Part shown: positions 1 to 10,681 of the stretch, in pieces | Numbering within the stretch: the stretch's first letter is position 1 | Layout of the letters: every line of letters begins with the position of its first letter | Assembly: GCA_022695795.1 (NCBI GenBank) | Contig: MU404259.1 | Location: forward strand, 1,446 to 23,557 | Source: Biscogniauxia marginata | Lineage: Eukaryota > Ascomycota > Sordariomycetes > Xylariales > Xylariaceae | Direction: 5' to 3' | Length of the DNA stretch: 22,112 nucleotides | The notes under the pieces: generated by a model | Database searches by the model: none | Told to the model about the DNA's origin: nothing | Seen by the model: the letters and a program-made list of their open reading frames with translations, nothing else | Translations under genes and position numbers: made by a program

Positions 1-113
1 ATAATTTAAATACTTATAATTTAAATACTTATAATTTAAATACTTATAATTTAAATACTTATAATTTAAATACTTATAATTTAAATACTTATAATTTAAA
101 TACTTATAATTTA
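1..113. repeat. 15-bp tandem repeat, about 7.5 copies
   Basis: The unit ATAATTTAAATACTT repeats without a mismatch from base 1, with seven full units and one partial unit ending about 113, and it probably continues beyond the window edge. Perfect copies next to heavily mutated repeats suggest the array expanded recently, after the surrounding DNA had already become AT-rich. It carries no coding signal. Confidence 0.97.
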
Positions 114-578
114 TTCTCGATTATTTTATTAAACTTATTATAATTGTTTATATCGTTTTATATTTATTATTATTATATTAATTTTAATAATTATTTTAAT
201 TATAAACTTTATCTTGTTAAAATTATATATTTTTTCTTTTTAAATATTATATTTCGTAATTATATTACGTATTAATTTATACCATTTTCGATATATATTT
301 AAGTTTTCGTAAAAAGCTTTTTAATTAATTAATTATTTATTTAAACGCGTTTAAAAGGTTTTTTGTCGCCGTATAAAATTAAAAGCTAAGTTTTATTTAA
401 CGCGCCTCGCGTCGCGGTCGCGTAATAAAATATTTATTATCTCGGCAATATAATAAAAACGAAAAATTATTATTATTATTTAAGTTAATAATACGTTAAA
501 TAATTATAACCTTTTTATGAAATATAAATTTTCGGAAATTTAATATAACGGTTAATCGCATAAATATACTTTTAAATC
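106..578 (+). repeat. Left arm of a long inverted repeat
   Basis: This arm matches the reverse complement of about 2785-3254 almost base for base. Shared landmarks are the CpG-rich block CGCGCCTCGCGTCGCGGTCG (401-420), TTTAAACGCGTTTAAAAGG and TAATACGTTAAATAATTATAACC. Differences between the arms are mainly transitions such as TATCTTG against TATCTCG, as RIP would leave. Outer similarity fades at the 15-bp tandem array and inner similarity fades after AAATATACTTTTA. The arms could be terminal inverted repeats of a DNA transposon of about 3.1 kb, or two repeat copies inserted head to head. Confidence 0.9.
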
Positions 579-789
579 GTCGTCGTAATATAATACTAAA
601 AATATCGTAAAATTTTAATAACTAATAAAAACTAATATTTAAATAACGTTATTTATAAGTAATAACACGATTAATCCGAGTTTTAAATAATATTTTTAAT
701 TACTAAATTAAATTAATTAATCTAAAAAAAAAAAAAATTATAATTTTACGCGTTTTAAAAATAATAATAATAAACATATTAATTTTTAG
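579..789. other. AT-rich non-coding desert
   Basis: RIP-type AT-rich sequence with a 14-base A run near 724-737 and no reading frame. AACGTTATTTATAAG near 646 weakly resembles the left terminus of the dispersed repeat family seen at 21180, but the similarity is too short to call an element end. Confidence 0.5.
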
Positions 790-1004
790 TTAAGTAATAT
801 AAATTACGTTTTAAAAAATTAAATACTTAATATAAAAAAGGTATTCAGTTTTTAAAGTATAAAGTTAAATAAAACGGTTCGAATAATAATAATTATTAAT
901 TAATTTCGATGCGACGCAAATGATTTTTAATAGTTAAAGATATAACAACTATAAAATTTCGTTCGCGAGCTTGTTTCGTTTACTCGCTTATATAATACGT
1001 TATA
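790..1004 (-). repeat. Terminus of dispersed long-TIR repeat family
   Basis: The reverse complement of this stretch aligns over about 200 bp with 20449-20650. Shared landmarks are the terminus (AACGTATTATATAAGC), GAGTAAACGAAACAAGCTCG, the CATCGAAATTAATTAATAAT block and the stretch ending in ACTTTAAA/ATTTTAT. The terminal ACGTT lies at the right end, so the body of this copy lies to the left, although homology stops near 790. Differences are mostly C/T or G/A. The outermost ~45 bp are shared with the MITE at 7261-7692. Confidence 0.8.
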
Positions 1005-1825
1005 ATATTTTAAAAGGTTTTTTAAAAACTCTAAATTTAAAATATTAAAAAATAAATTATTATTATTTAAAATTTTTTTTGATTATATTAACTCGTAATC
1101 GTTTTCGTGGTTTTAAGTTAAAAAAGGTATTTACGTTATTCGAAATAGTTTTTCTTTATTTAATTTTTTCCTTTCTTTTTCTCTTTTTTCGTTATATGCG
1201 ATTATAAGGTGTTTTGCGGTATAATAACAAGTAATGTTTAAAAATTGAAAACCTTTAACTTTAATAATTAATTTAAAATTATAAATAAATAAATAAATAA
1301 ATAAGTAAATAATTTAAATAATAAAATAATAATAAAAGTTTATTTATAAGGTATAATTAATTATTATTTCTTTTGATTTAATTAAATCGATAAGTAATAA
1401 AGTACGTAAAAATAACTTATTTTTAAAAATATAAATATTAAATATTTCGTTTAATTATAATTTAAAATTAAGGTTATTTTCTTTTTCGTCGGCTTTATTA
1501 ACCTTTTTTAAGTCCGTATTATTAGAATTATTCGATTAAGTAATTTTAATAGTAAATTAAGATTTAAAAAAAGTCAATTTATTATCGAAAATATCGGAAA
1601 AAGCTATTTTAGTTATTTAAATAATAACGTAAAATAAAAAGATAAAAGTAAAAAAGTAATAATAATTATAAAATAATTTTAAATAAAAGTATTATTAATT
1701 TATGTTATATTATAAGTTTTTTTATAAAAAGAATAAAAAGGAAAGGTTATCTTTTATAAAAATTCTATTTAATAAAAGATAAAAATAAACTTAAAAAAAA
1801 GAAAAGAAAAATTAAAAATAAACTT
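1004..1825. other. AT-rich non-coding desert with AAAT microsatellite
   Basis: No gene or alignable repeat was found. The stretch contains a pyrimidine-rich tract at about 1155-1195 and an (AAAT)n microsatellite at 1281-1310. The dinucleotide pattern (TpA-rich, CpG retained, CpA scarce) is the same as in neighbouring mutated repeats, so this is probably old transposon sequence beyond recognition. Confidence 0.6.
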
Positions 1826-1908
1826 AAAAAGATTATCCATAAGGTAAGCAAATCCAAAAAGATTATAAGGTAAGCAAATTTAAAAGGATTAAAAAGATTA
1901 TTTATAAA
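1826..1908 (+). repeat. Short degenerate tandem repeat
   Basis: AAAAAGATTATCCATAAGG is followed by TAAGCAAATCC (1826-1855), then a four-base-shorter repeat AAAAAGATTATAAGG with TAAGCAAATTT (1856-1881), then a partial third unit AAAAAGATTATTTATAAA (1891-1908). It lies directly before the hAT-like terminus at 1909. Confidence 0.7.
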
Positions 1909-2120
1909 CAAGGTTATGATTAAGTTATTTATTAATAACTTAAATTAGTAACTTGCCAAGACTAGTTTTTTAAACTTTTAATTAAAACTAGTGCAAGTTA
2001 GTTATTAACTTAATTTAAACTAGTCCTAGTTAGTTAAAAGCTTAACTTAAACTAACTTATATAAATTAAGTTAATAACTTAAAAAAAACTAGTAACTTGC
2101 CAAGCTTTTTAAAAAATAAT
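1909..2120 (+). repeat. hAT-like transposon terminus with subterminal ACTAGT repeats
   Basis: The stretch begins CAAGGTTATGATTAAG, which matches the reverse complement of the right end at 7848 (CAGGGTTGTGATTTAG). It then carries repeated AACTAGT, TAGTTAGT and AACTTGCCAAG motifs and ends AACTTGCCAAGCTTTTTAAA, again matched in inverted form at 7727. CAGGG-type ends with clustered short subterminal motifs are typical of hAT elements. The flanking 8-mers (TTTATAAA here, TTAATAAC after 7848) are similar but do not match cleanly, so the two ends may not belong to the same insertion. Confidence 0.6.
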
Positions 2121-2726
2121 TTAAATTTTGAAATATTATTTATAATATGATTAATTAATTTATAATTAACTTATATTACGTTATAAATTTAAAAAATAAG
2201 TTATATAAACCTTTATTTAGAAATTTTTTATTTATAAATATTTAAATAATTATTATATAAATTAATTAATTATTTAATAAATTATATAAATAATATGTTA
2301 TTTAATTAACTTTTAACTTTATAATTATAAGTTATTTATTTAACGAGTTATTTAATTTATAAATTTTTATTATAAAAAACGTTTACTTTTAACAAAAAGA
2401 AAATAATTAAATTATTCAATTATAAGTTAAAATCTAGGTTTTTTAATATATTATATAAAGATAAAGTTTAATATAATTTATATAATAAAATATATAAATT
2501 TATAATAAATAATTAAAAAGATATTAAAAAATATTTTTATTTTTATTTAAAATATTAAATATAACTTTTTTATAAACTTTACTTTAAATAATTAAATAAC
2601 TTATTTAATTATTAACTTAAAATTATAAAGTTTATATAATAATTAAAATAACTTCTTAATTAAATAAATTAAAAAAGAACTTTTTAAAAAGGGCTTAACT
2701 TAATTTAAATATTAATTATTTTAATT
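2121..2726. other. AT-rich desert between two hAT-like end fragments
   Basis: No reading frame or recognisable repeat. The stretch is bounded on the left by AACTTGCCAAGCTTTTTAAA (about 2091-2113) and on the right by the inverted form TTTTAAAAAGCTTAGCAAAT (about 2732-2751), so it may be the interior of a non-autonomous element of roughly 660 bp. The interior shows no sequence symmetry. Confidence 0.45.
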
Positions 2727-2784
2727 AAAATTTTAAAAAGCTTAGCAAATTACTAGTTTTTTTTAAGTTACTAACTAACTAACT
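2727..2784 (-). repeat. Partial hAT-like terminus
   Basis: TTTTAAAAAGCTTAGCAAAT and the following TACTAGTTTTTTTTAAG match 7727-7755 in the same orientation and 2085-2113 in the opposite one. The distal CAGGG end is missing. The sequence passes into the right inverted arm at about 2785, so this is either a truncated end or one cut by another insertion. Confidence 0.55.
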
Positions 2785-3254
2785 TAAAGGTATATTTACG
2801 CGATTAATCGTTATATTAAAATTTTAAAAACTTATATTTTATAAAAAGGTTATAATTATTTAACGTATTATTAACTTAAATAATAATAATAATTTTTCGT
2901 TTTTATTATATTGCCGAGATAATAAATATTTTATTACGCGACCGCGACGCGAGGCGCGTTAAATAAAACTTAGCTTTTAATTTTATACGGCGACAAAAAA
3001 CCTTTTAAACGCGTTTAAATAAATAAATAATTAATTAAAAAGCTTTTTACGAAAACTTAAATATATATCGAAAATGGTATAAATTAATATGTAATATAAT
3101 TACGAAATATGGTATTAAAAGAAAAAATATATAATTTTAACGAGATAAAGTTTATAATTAAAATAATTATTAAAATTAATATAATGATAATAAATGTAAA
3201 ACGACGTAAACAATTATAATAAGTTTAATAAAATAATTAAAAATAAGTTATATA
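2785..3254 (-). repeat. Right arm of a long inverted repeat
   Basis: Inverted partner of 106-578. The block CGACCGCGACGCGAGGCGCG (2939-2958) mirrors the one in the left arm, and AATTATAATAAGTTTAATAAAATAATTA mirrors its outer end. This copy keeps a few CpA/TpG dinucleotides that the left arm has lost (GTAAAACGACGTAAAC), so the two arms were mutated independently. No transposase reading frame can be recognised between the arms. Confidence 0.9.
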
Positions 3255-3419
3255 ATTAATTACTTTTTATTATTATATATTATTTTAATTAAAAAAACAT
3301 TTTGTTTCATAATATTATAATAACTTATTACTATTAAAAAGTAAAATTACAATATTAAATAATAACTAAATTATAAATAAGCTTAATATAAACTTTATAA
3401 AGCACTTTTATAAATATAA

Positions 3420-4434
3420 AGAAAAAAACCGAAAAAAAACTATATACCTTTTAATTTTATATGTTTTAATATTTTAAAATAAATATATAATAATTATTTA
3501 TAAAGTTTAATAAATTATTATTATATTTATATTATAAAAAAACTTTTTAGTTAACTTTATAAAAGTTTTTATTATTATAATAATTATTTTAAATATATAA
3601 ATTAAATTTCGCGTAATTAAATTAATTCTTTTTAATTTAAAAAAAGTTATTATTATATTACTTTTTATATAAAAAACGCGTATATCCTTTTTTAACCTCG
3701 ATATAAATTAAATGTTTTAAAAAGTTAAAATACTTATAATAACTTGCGAGATGTTTTTATAATTTAATTATATTATAAGTAGAATTAAAAAGTATTAAAA
3801 AATTATTTTAATATTAATATATAAAGTATTTTTATGACGAGATAAAATTACTCGTTTTCGGGAAATAAACTATATTTTTAATAAGCGATATAAAATTATA
3901 AATAAGGAGATTATTTAATATAAAAAAAGAAGTAACTTTATAAGTTAAAAAAGATAATATTATAATTAATAATAAAAAGAAAAAGCCTCGAAAAAAGGTA
4001 ATAATTAAGCGGAAACGATATAATATATATAGCTAATTTAGTTATAATATGCGTATTTATATAGCAAATAAAAATGTATTTAATAATATAAAGAATAAAA
4101 ATATAATAAATAAAAAAATATTTAATAATTTAAATTTCAAGGAGTTATAATTGATTTTATTTGTTATTAATTTTTAATTTTAATTTTAAAGGGTTTTAAC
4201 TCGAAAAATATAATAAACTAGTCAACTTAAATTACGCGTTAAAAAACCGAATATTTAATATAAAAAAGGTATTTAGTTTTTAAAGCGTAAAACTAAAAGA
4301 GACAATTCGAATAATAATAATTATTAATTAATTTTAATGCCGTGTAAATGTTTTTTAATGGTTAGAATTGCGAAAGTTGCAAAAACTGGCTTACTCGCTT
4401 ATGTGGCTCACTCGTTTATGAGACACGTTACTTT
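3420..4434 (-). repeat. Long mutated copy of the dispersed repeat family
   Basis: Read from 4434 downwards, this copy aligns with 20449-21178 and then with the inner part of 21180-21660. Landmarks are TAACGTGTCTCATAAACGAG, ATAAGCGAGTAAGC, CATTTACACGGCATTAAAAT, ATAACTCCTTGAAATTTAAA and TTTATATATTAAAATA-like blocks. It is the longest contiguous copy in the window, about 1 kb, and the least mutated near its terminus. The terminal motif ATAARCGAGTRAGCC is present twice in tandem. No translation is recognisable. It may be one end of a larger DNA transposon or a non-coding element. Confidence 0.75.
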
Positions 4435-5880
4435 TAATATTTTAATTTTAATAAATTTATAACGTCGTTTTTAATAGTCGGGTAATAATATAATAACCCT
4501 CCTTATTAAAAATGACTTGATTTTTAGGTAAAGTCTAATATAATACTAAATAAATAAGATTTAAAGTTATAAAACTTAATAATATTAAAATTTAATTTCC
4601 TTAAAAATATTTATTTAATTTAATACCTTTAGTTTAAATTGTTATAATAAGCCTTTTTATAAATTAGTTTTTTTTATTTAAAATAAAAATAAAAATAAAA
4701 TAAATAATAAACCACGTGACATGGTTATATAAATTTCAGCTTATAAATAAATTATTGGTTTAACGAAAATTTCAAAAATATTTTTTAATTCGAATAAAAT
4801 AAACTAATTTAAGTTATTTAAAAATAACCTTTTAAATTCGACGTGAGATATATCTCGATATATATATATAATAAAAGCTTTTTTAATTTAATAAAAACCT
4901 TTATTATATTATAAGTCGAATTTTATTTAGTTAATAAATAAATAAAAATAATAAATATTAACTAAAATATTTTTTTTTCGTAATTATTATTTAAAATCTT
5001 ATTTCTTAAATAAAAACTTTTTAAATATCGGTTATAAATTTCGTTAAAATTATAATTTAATAAACCTAATTTACTAAATCTTCTAATTTATTTTTAAATT
5101 TAATTAATATAAGGCTTTAATCGTTTAAAGATTTTTTAGTTTAAAACATTCTTTATAAAAAATTTTTTCTTTTCATTATTTATAATATTATTTCTTATTC
5201 TTTATAATTAAAATAAGTTATTAACTTATGTGTTTATATATAAATCAACGCTTAAAATTATTAATATTAAACTTAGTTATAAACGGTAATAAATTATAAA
5301 TATAAATTAATATAATACTTTGTTTTAAAAGTTAATAATCTTTTTAAAAAAAAAGAAATTAAAATCAGTTATTAACTAGTTTTAATTTATAATAAATATA
5401 TATATAACTAAATATAAAAAATAAAAAAATACTTTTTAAGGTATTTAGGTTTTTAATAATAAAAATCTTAATAATATAAACGTAAATATTAACTTTTTTA
5501 CTTAACTTTTTTTAAATACTTAAATATATTAATTAAGTTTAATTATAAGAAATAGTTAAATAACAATAAAAATTTTTTTTTTAAAAAATATATAATTCGA
5601 ATAACTTTTCGATAAGTATTTAAAATAATATTAAAAAGCAATATAAAACTTGTTTAAACTTCGAATTAATATTATATTATGTAATATTAAATTATTTAAG
5701 ATGTTTATAATACACGAGTTTTTATAAAAAAATTTCTCTTTCGATTTAAATATATCGAATTTCATAAAGAATATAATATATATTAAGTTTAAATATTTAT
5801 AAAAGATTTATAAGTGTTATATTTTTATATTTTTTAATAATTAAAATAAAAATTAATATAATAGGACTTTAACTTTAAAA
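4435..5880. other. AT-rich non-coding desert
   Basis: About 1.4 kb of RIP-type sequence. No open frame, no pairing with another part of the window that I could find, and only short homopolymer and AT runs. Confidence 0.55.
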
Positions 5881-7190
5881 AGTTAATTTATTTACTCGCC
5901 GTTAAAATATACTTTATCGAATTAAATTAAAATTTTTAAAGAAGTTAAACTTAACTCGTTAGTTTTAAGCGATTCGCGATAAATAAACTTTTATAATGTT
6001 AATTAACTTTATTTTATCTTTATTTAAGTAGTTTTATATCGAGATTTCTAATACCGGCTTTGTTATCGATTTTAAATAATTATTAAAAATATTTATAAGC
6101 GAAAAAGGTTTTATATACGGCTCGGTATTTTTTTTTGCGTTATTATGTCTTTCGATTTGTTTTTATTTTATTATTTAAACCTTTAAGCCGGGTAAAAGTT
6201 TTTAACGTTAAAGTAGTTATAACTAAAGAGGTAGCCTTTTAAGTAAAACGAGAATAGTATAATATTTTATTTTAACTCACGAGGATTTATTTTTATTTAA
6301 ATAACACGGCGATTATTTAAGGTCTCTTTAGCTATTTATTTAATAACTTTTAAGTCGACTTTTTTTTTTTTTTTCGTAAATACCGTTTTTTATATCCGCC
6401 CGATTATATATAGTGTTAAATAATCTTCGAGTTATTACGATATTACGAGTAACGAAAAAACCGATAACTAAGTTAAAATAAAAATTAATCGTATTATAAC
6501 TTACTTTCTCGATTTCTCCTTCTCGATTTTTATTTATTTTAAAAAGTTAATAAATAATTACGATAATACTTTTTCGTAAAATAATAAGTAAAATAAACCT
6601 TTTTATCGTATTAACGATAAAACTTATTAGTCGTTTTAACTTTTTTAAAGTTAATATTTAGTTGTTTTACTTTTTACCGACTTTTAACGAAACGATTTAA
6701 GTATAGTAATTTTATTATTTATTATAAGCGATTTAACTACCTAAATATAACCAGTCGCTACGTTTATAAATATAGTTAAAAACAAGTTTTTAATTATATT
6801 ATCGCGTGTTCGTATATTTAATACGCTTTTCGGTTTTTTCACGTTTAACTAAAATAAGAAACCCGGTAATTTATTAATTATTAAAGTTATCGCGACTTCG
6901 CTTTTTTTCTTAATAAAGCTCGCTTTTATTAAAAACGAGACGAAATCGTTATAACGCCCCTAACGAGTCTTATATAAAAAAATAGTTACGATAAAGTACT
7001 TAATTAAAAACACGAAAAAACATTTAATAACAAAACATACGGCCGAGAATAATGAATTTTTTATATAATTAATAACATGTTAATACGGGGCTCCTCTTAA
7101 GTCGAACCCTTATTTTAACTGTCTTATATTCTAAATAAAGTCGCGATATAGCTAAATAACTTAGTTTAAACCGGATATAAAATATATTAT
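5881..7190. other. Unidentified CpG-richer stretch, possible dead transposon coding region
   Basis: CpG is denser here than in the surrounding desert, most clearly at 6030-7160, resembling the density of the dead copia pol region at 9400-12600. This suggests formerly GC-richer, perhaps coding DNA. Conceptual reading of both strands gives fragments broken by stops in every frame, and I recognise no reverse transcriptase, integrase or transposase motif. If the hAT-like ends at 1909 and 7848 belong together, this would be the place for a transposase, but nothing read here supports that directly. Confidence 0.4.
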
Positions 7191-7260
7191 TATTATTATT
7201 ATTATTTACTTTGTTACCTCGATTTTAACGAGATAAAAAAAGTATTTAAATAAATAAATA

Positions 7261-7692
7261 TTAACATATCACACAAGCGAGTAAACAAAACAAGCTCGCG
7301 AACGAAATGGATTCCTATATAAAATTGACTTTTTCGAAAATTCATAACTTTACACGTAAAAATCAGAAAACTCTCGGACCTTTTTTTCTAGTTATATAAC
7401 TATATAGTTTAATTAAAATAAAAATAAAAAAAAGAAATATTTAAAGAAATACGTAAAAGGTCCGTGCGTTTTGTTATGATTTTAGTTTTTACGCGTTTTC
7501 TTTTCGTGTTTTTTAATATTAATTTTTATTTTTATTTTAATTAAACTATATAGTTATATAACTAGAAAAAAAGGTCCGAGAGTTTTCTGATTTTTACGTG
7601 TAAAGTTATGAATTTTCGAAAAAGTCAATTTTATATAGGAATCCATTTTGTTCGCGAGCTTGTTTCGTTTACTCGCTTATGTGGTACGTTAA
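7261..7692 (+). mobile_element. MITE with 170-bp terminal inverted repeats (copy 1)
   Basis: Bases 7261-7430 and 7523-7692 are near-perfect inverted copies around a 92-bp asymmetric core. Landmarks are AAGCGAGTAAACAAAACAAG, ATGGATTCCTATATAAAATT, TTTTTCTAGTTATATAACTA and the core CGTAAAAGGTCCGTGCGTTT. The few arm differences seen are C/T or G/A. Both ends read TTAAC, so a TTAA or TA target-site duplication is possible. There is no reading frame, so it must have been moved by enzymes made elsewhere. It keeps many CpA/TpG steps compared with its surroundings, suggesting a comparatively late arrival. Confidence 0.92.
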
Positions 7693-7726
7693 TTATAAAC
7701 TTATAAAAAACTTTAATTTAAATAAT

Positions 7727-7848
7727 TTTTTAAAAAGCTTGGCTAGTTACTAGTTTTTCACTAGTTAGTCTTAGTCAAGGCCTTAACTAACTAGTCTAGT
7801 TTTAGTTAAGGCCGTTAGTAATTAATTAGTAACTAAATCACAACCCTG
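7727..7848 (-). repeat. hAT-like transposon right end
   Basis: Read in reverse complement from 7848 this begins CAGGGTTGTGATTTAGTTAC and ends AGCCAAGCTTTTTAAAAAAT, matching the 1909-2120 terminus although it is shorter. It has clustered subterminal CTAGT and TTAGTTA motifs and two GGCC sites. It is less mutated than the 1909 copy, which reads CAAGGTTATGATT. The CAGGG end fits the hAT superfamily by analogy. No transposase is visible. Confidence 0.6.
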
Positions 7849-8767
7849 TTAATAACTCAATATATTTATTAATATAAACTAATTCGTTATAAATTATTTA
7901 TTATATTAATTTTCGAAAGTATTATATAATAAAATTTTAAATTAATAATTAAAAATAAAAAAAATAGAATAATTTTTTAATTATAATAAATAAGCTTAAA
8001 AAACGAGTATGATTAGTTTTTTATATTTATTAAACGATAATTAAAAATATAACTCGAATATTATAAAGGTTTTTATTATATATATAACCTTTTTTAAATC
8101 GTTATTAACGATTGAGGTTTTTAATTTATAATAAATTTTATAAATAAATTAAAAGTTATTTTTATTAAAATACTTATAAATAATAAAATAAATAAATATA
8201 ATAAATAAAAATTTAAATGAATAATTATAATTATTTATAAATTATTTTTAAAAATAATTAATTTAATATTTATTAATATTAAATACCGTTTAAATTAATA
8301 TACTTAATAACTTTATAAAGTTATCTCTTTATAAAGTTGAAATAAAATTCTTAATATTAATATTATTCGATTAACAAACTAAAATTAAAAACTTAATTTA
8401 ATTATCGACGAGAAAAAAGTTATTAAAAAAAGCTTAAAAATAATATTAACCTTAAAAAGATATATTAATATTATAAAAAAACTAATAAAAAAAACTTAAT
8501 AATAAATATATTAATAAATATTGCCGCGAATTAAATTTCGACGTAAAAAATCGCGTTTTTATTATTAAAAATATAATTAATTAATAAATTTAATAATAAA
8601 CTTAATTATTTTTTAATTTAAAACCTTTAATAATTAACAAAATATTAATATTTATTATATTAATTATTTGTATAAATACTTAAATAACTTATTATTAAAA
8701 TAAAAAGTTAAGTATTTCGAAAAGAAATAATATATAATAAAAAATAATAAAAAGTAAATAAAATATT
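7849..8767. other. AT-rich non-coding desert
   Basis: RIP-type sequence between the hAT-like end and the copia LTR. No reading frame and no repeat partner were found in this window. Confidence 0.55.
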
Positions 8768-8772
8768 TATAT

Positions 8773-8952
8773 TAGTAGGTATTTACGTAAGTAAAGACAA
8801 AGTAACGAAATAACGATATAAAAAATAAGGATGAGACTAGTGTAATATTAATGTCCAAAGAGATAACTATTTATTTAAAGGGATATAAAATAAATAGTTC
8901 CTTATATACACATTAAGGCCGTAACCCTTATAACTTAGTTATATAACCATTA
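8773..8952 (-). repeat. 3' LTR of Ty1/copia element
   Basis: This 180-bp direct repeat has its partner at 13276-13455. Aligned landmarks are GTATTTACGTAA, CAAAGTAACGAAATAA, ACTAGTGTAATATT, GGTTCCTTATATACA/AGTTCCTTATATACA and ATTAAGGCCGT. Comparing the two copies gives a consensus start TGGTAGG and end ATCA, so the ancestral repeat had standard TG...CA ends, but here RIP changed TG to TA and CA to TA. On the minus strand TATATAAGGAAC resembles a TATA box. It is the 3' LTR because pol reads on the minus strand. Confidence 0.93.
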
Positions 8953-9429
8953 CTTACTTTATTTTTTTCTCGAGATAAAATCATTATAAAATCGTATTCA
9001 TCTCCTTTTTAACCCACCCTTCGAGTTTAAGAGATATTTAATTGCTTTCGACTAAAGCCTTTAATAACTCGTTTAATAAGCTTTTCGTTATAACATTTAC
9101 GAGGTTATAATTACTATATATTTACCGGATTTCGTTAATTTCTTAATTTTTATATAACTATTATAAGTCTCTTTTTATTTGTACTTCTTATTTAAATTAA
9201 ATATTAATATAATAAGTATAAATTTATATATAATATTAATAAAATTATAAAAAGAGTTAATCGTTTTATAACGATATTAACGGCGTGTTAAATTATAAAC
9301 ATTATATTAAAACTTTATATTATTTTATATATTTCGCTTATTAAAACTTTTTTTATAACTTTTTTACATTTAATAAATAAATAATAAATAATATTATTAT
9401 AAAAATTTAACTCGTTGTTTTAAATAAAG

Positions 9430-9536
9430 CTTTTATTATTTAATATAATAATATACTTTATTTACGAGTTTATATCTTTATTATTAACGAAAAAGCCGTT
9501 TATAACAACATATAATCGTAATCCTTTAATAATTAA
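9430..9536 (-). pseudogene. copia RNase H remnant
   Basis: A minus-strand frame reads LRLYVVINGFFVNNKDINS, a stop, then IKYIIIL. It lines up with the copia RNase H segment usually written as F-T-D-x-S-F-A-N-N-K-D followed by S-Q-x-G, with the stop in place of Gln. The first catalytic Asp of the usual TDxSF motif appears replaced by Asn, as a G-to-A change would give. It lies 480 bases before the 3' LTR, where RNase H belongs. Assignment is by motif memory, not a search. Confidence 0.75.
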
Positions 9537-10011
9537 AAAGATATAATTAAATTTTTTATCTTTATTATTTATTTATTATTATATTTTCGTGTAAAATGTT
9601 TTTATCTTTTTAAGCTTAGGTTTTACTTATTAAGCCGCCGTTAAATAATCGAAAATAACCTTTAATTAATATGTTAACGAGATATATACTTTTTTTGTTT
9701 GTTATTCTATATATATTTTTAATTATATTTAAAGTTTTAAAGTTTAAAGTCTTTAAATTTTTAATTTACCTTTTTTAAATAACGAAAATATTATATTAAT
9801 AAATTATAACTCGTGATTTATTAAAGTCTTTTGTCGCGTTTTCTTTTAATATTTTTAAGGGCGTGTTTTAATATTTATTTTAATTAATACTTTATTTTTT
9901 TAAGAAAAATCATTATATCGATATTTAATATATTATTTATTTATAAATTTATAATATTAAATAACTTGCTAAGTTTAATAATAAAAAAGCATAAATTAAA
10001 AATATATAGTT

Positions 10012-10333
10012 TTATATATAATTCTTTTTAATAGTAATTTAAATATATTTCGAATTAATATATATTTCACTTTATAATACGTAATAGTGTTTCTTTAAAA
10101 TACTTATTTTTTAGTTTTAATAAAAAGCGAATATAAATTGTTTTTTATAATGGCGTTTTCGATTATATATATGTTATTATAATATTACGTATTATAACTT
10201 TTATTTTACGTTATTAAAATATAAAGGTTAAGGATATAATTAAATGTTAACTTATTTTTTAAATTATAGATGTATAAGTTATAATAAATTCTTTATCGAG
10301 ATCTTTCTATTTTTATATTACTAAACGCGATTT
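10012..10333 (-). pseudogene. copia reverse transcriptase remnant
   Basis: One minus-strand frame stays readable for over 100 codons apart from RIP-type stops. It begins KSRLVI, continues KDLDKEFIITYTSII (the region equivalent to the usual S/T-P-T block), RNIIITYI followed by a stop and SKTPL (equivalent to the copia R-D-I-x-x-A-Y-x-Q-S-x-T segment, with the catalytic Asp now Asn), then KYFKETLLRIIK (equivalent to the conserved L-L-x-V-x-K-P-L-Y-G approach). Stops are TAA, TAG and TGA at positions normally held by Gln or Trp. The loss of the catalytic Asp alone would abolish activity. Confidence 0.85.
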
Positions 10334-10681
10334 TTTATATAAGGTTAATATATATTTATTTTTAATTTCCCGAATTATTTATAATTTAAATATTATGGCT
10401 TTATAATGAATTATTTCGTCGAATATAATAAGTTATAAGATGTTACTTAAAAATAATATGTTAAATTTTATTATGTTTAACGCTTTATATAATTATTTTA
10501 ATGTTATAATTTTTCTTTTTATTTGAAATTTTAAAGTTAAGTTGAAAAAAAATTTTTTTGCGTTAACGTATACGAAATTTACTTTTACGAGATTTAACTT
10601 GTCTTTTTAAATGGTTTTATAAAATATAAAGTTAAACTTTAGTTTTAACGACTTGTCGTTTAACGTAAGTTCTTTAAGTTA

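Noticed and set aside
1..113. CRISPR array or telomere repeat
   Set aside because: Units are contiguous 15-mers with no spacers, and the unit is not TTAGGG-like.
646..1004. A 358-bp MITE between AACGTTATTTATAAG and the terminus at 1004
   Set aside because: Only the outermost ~15-20 bp at 646 resemble a terminus; the inner parts do not pair.
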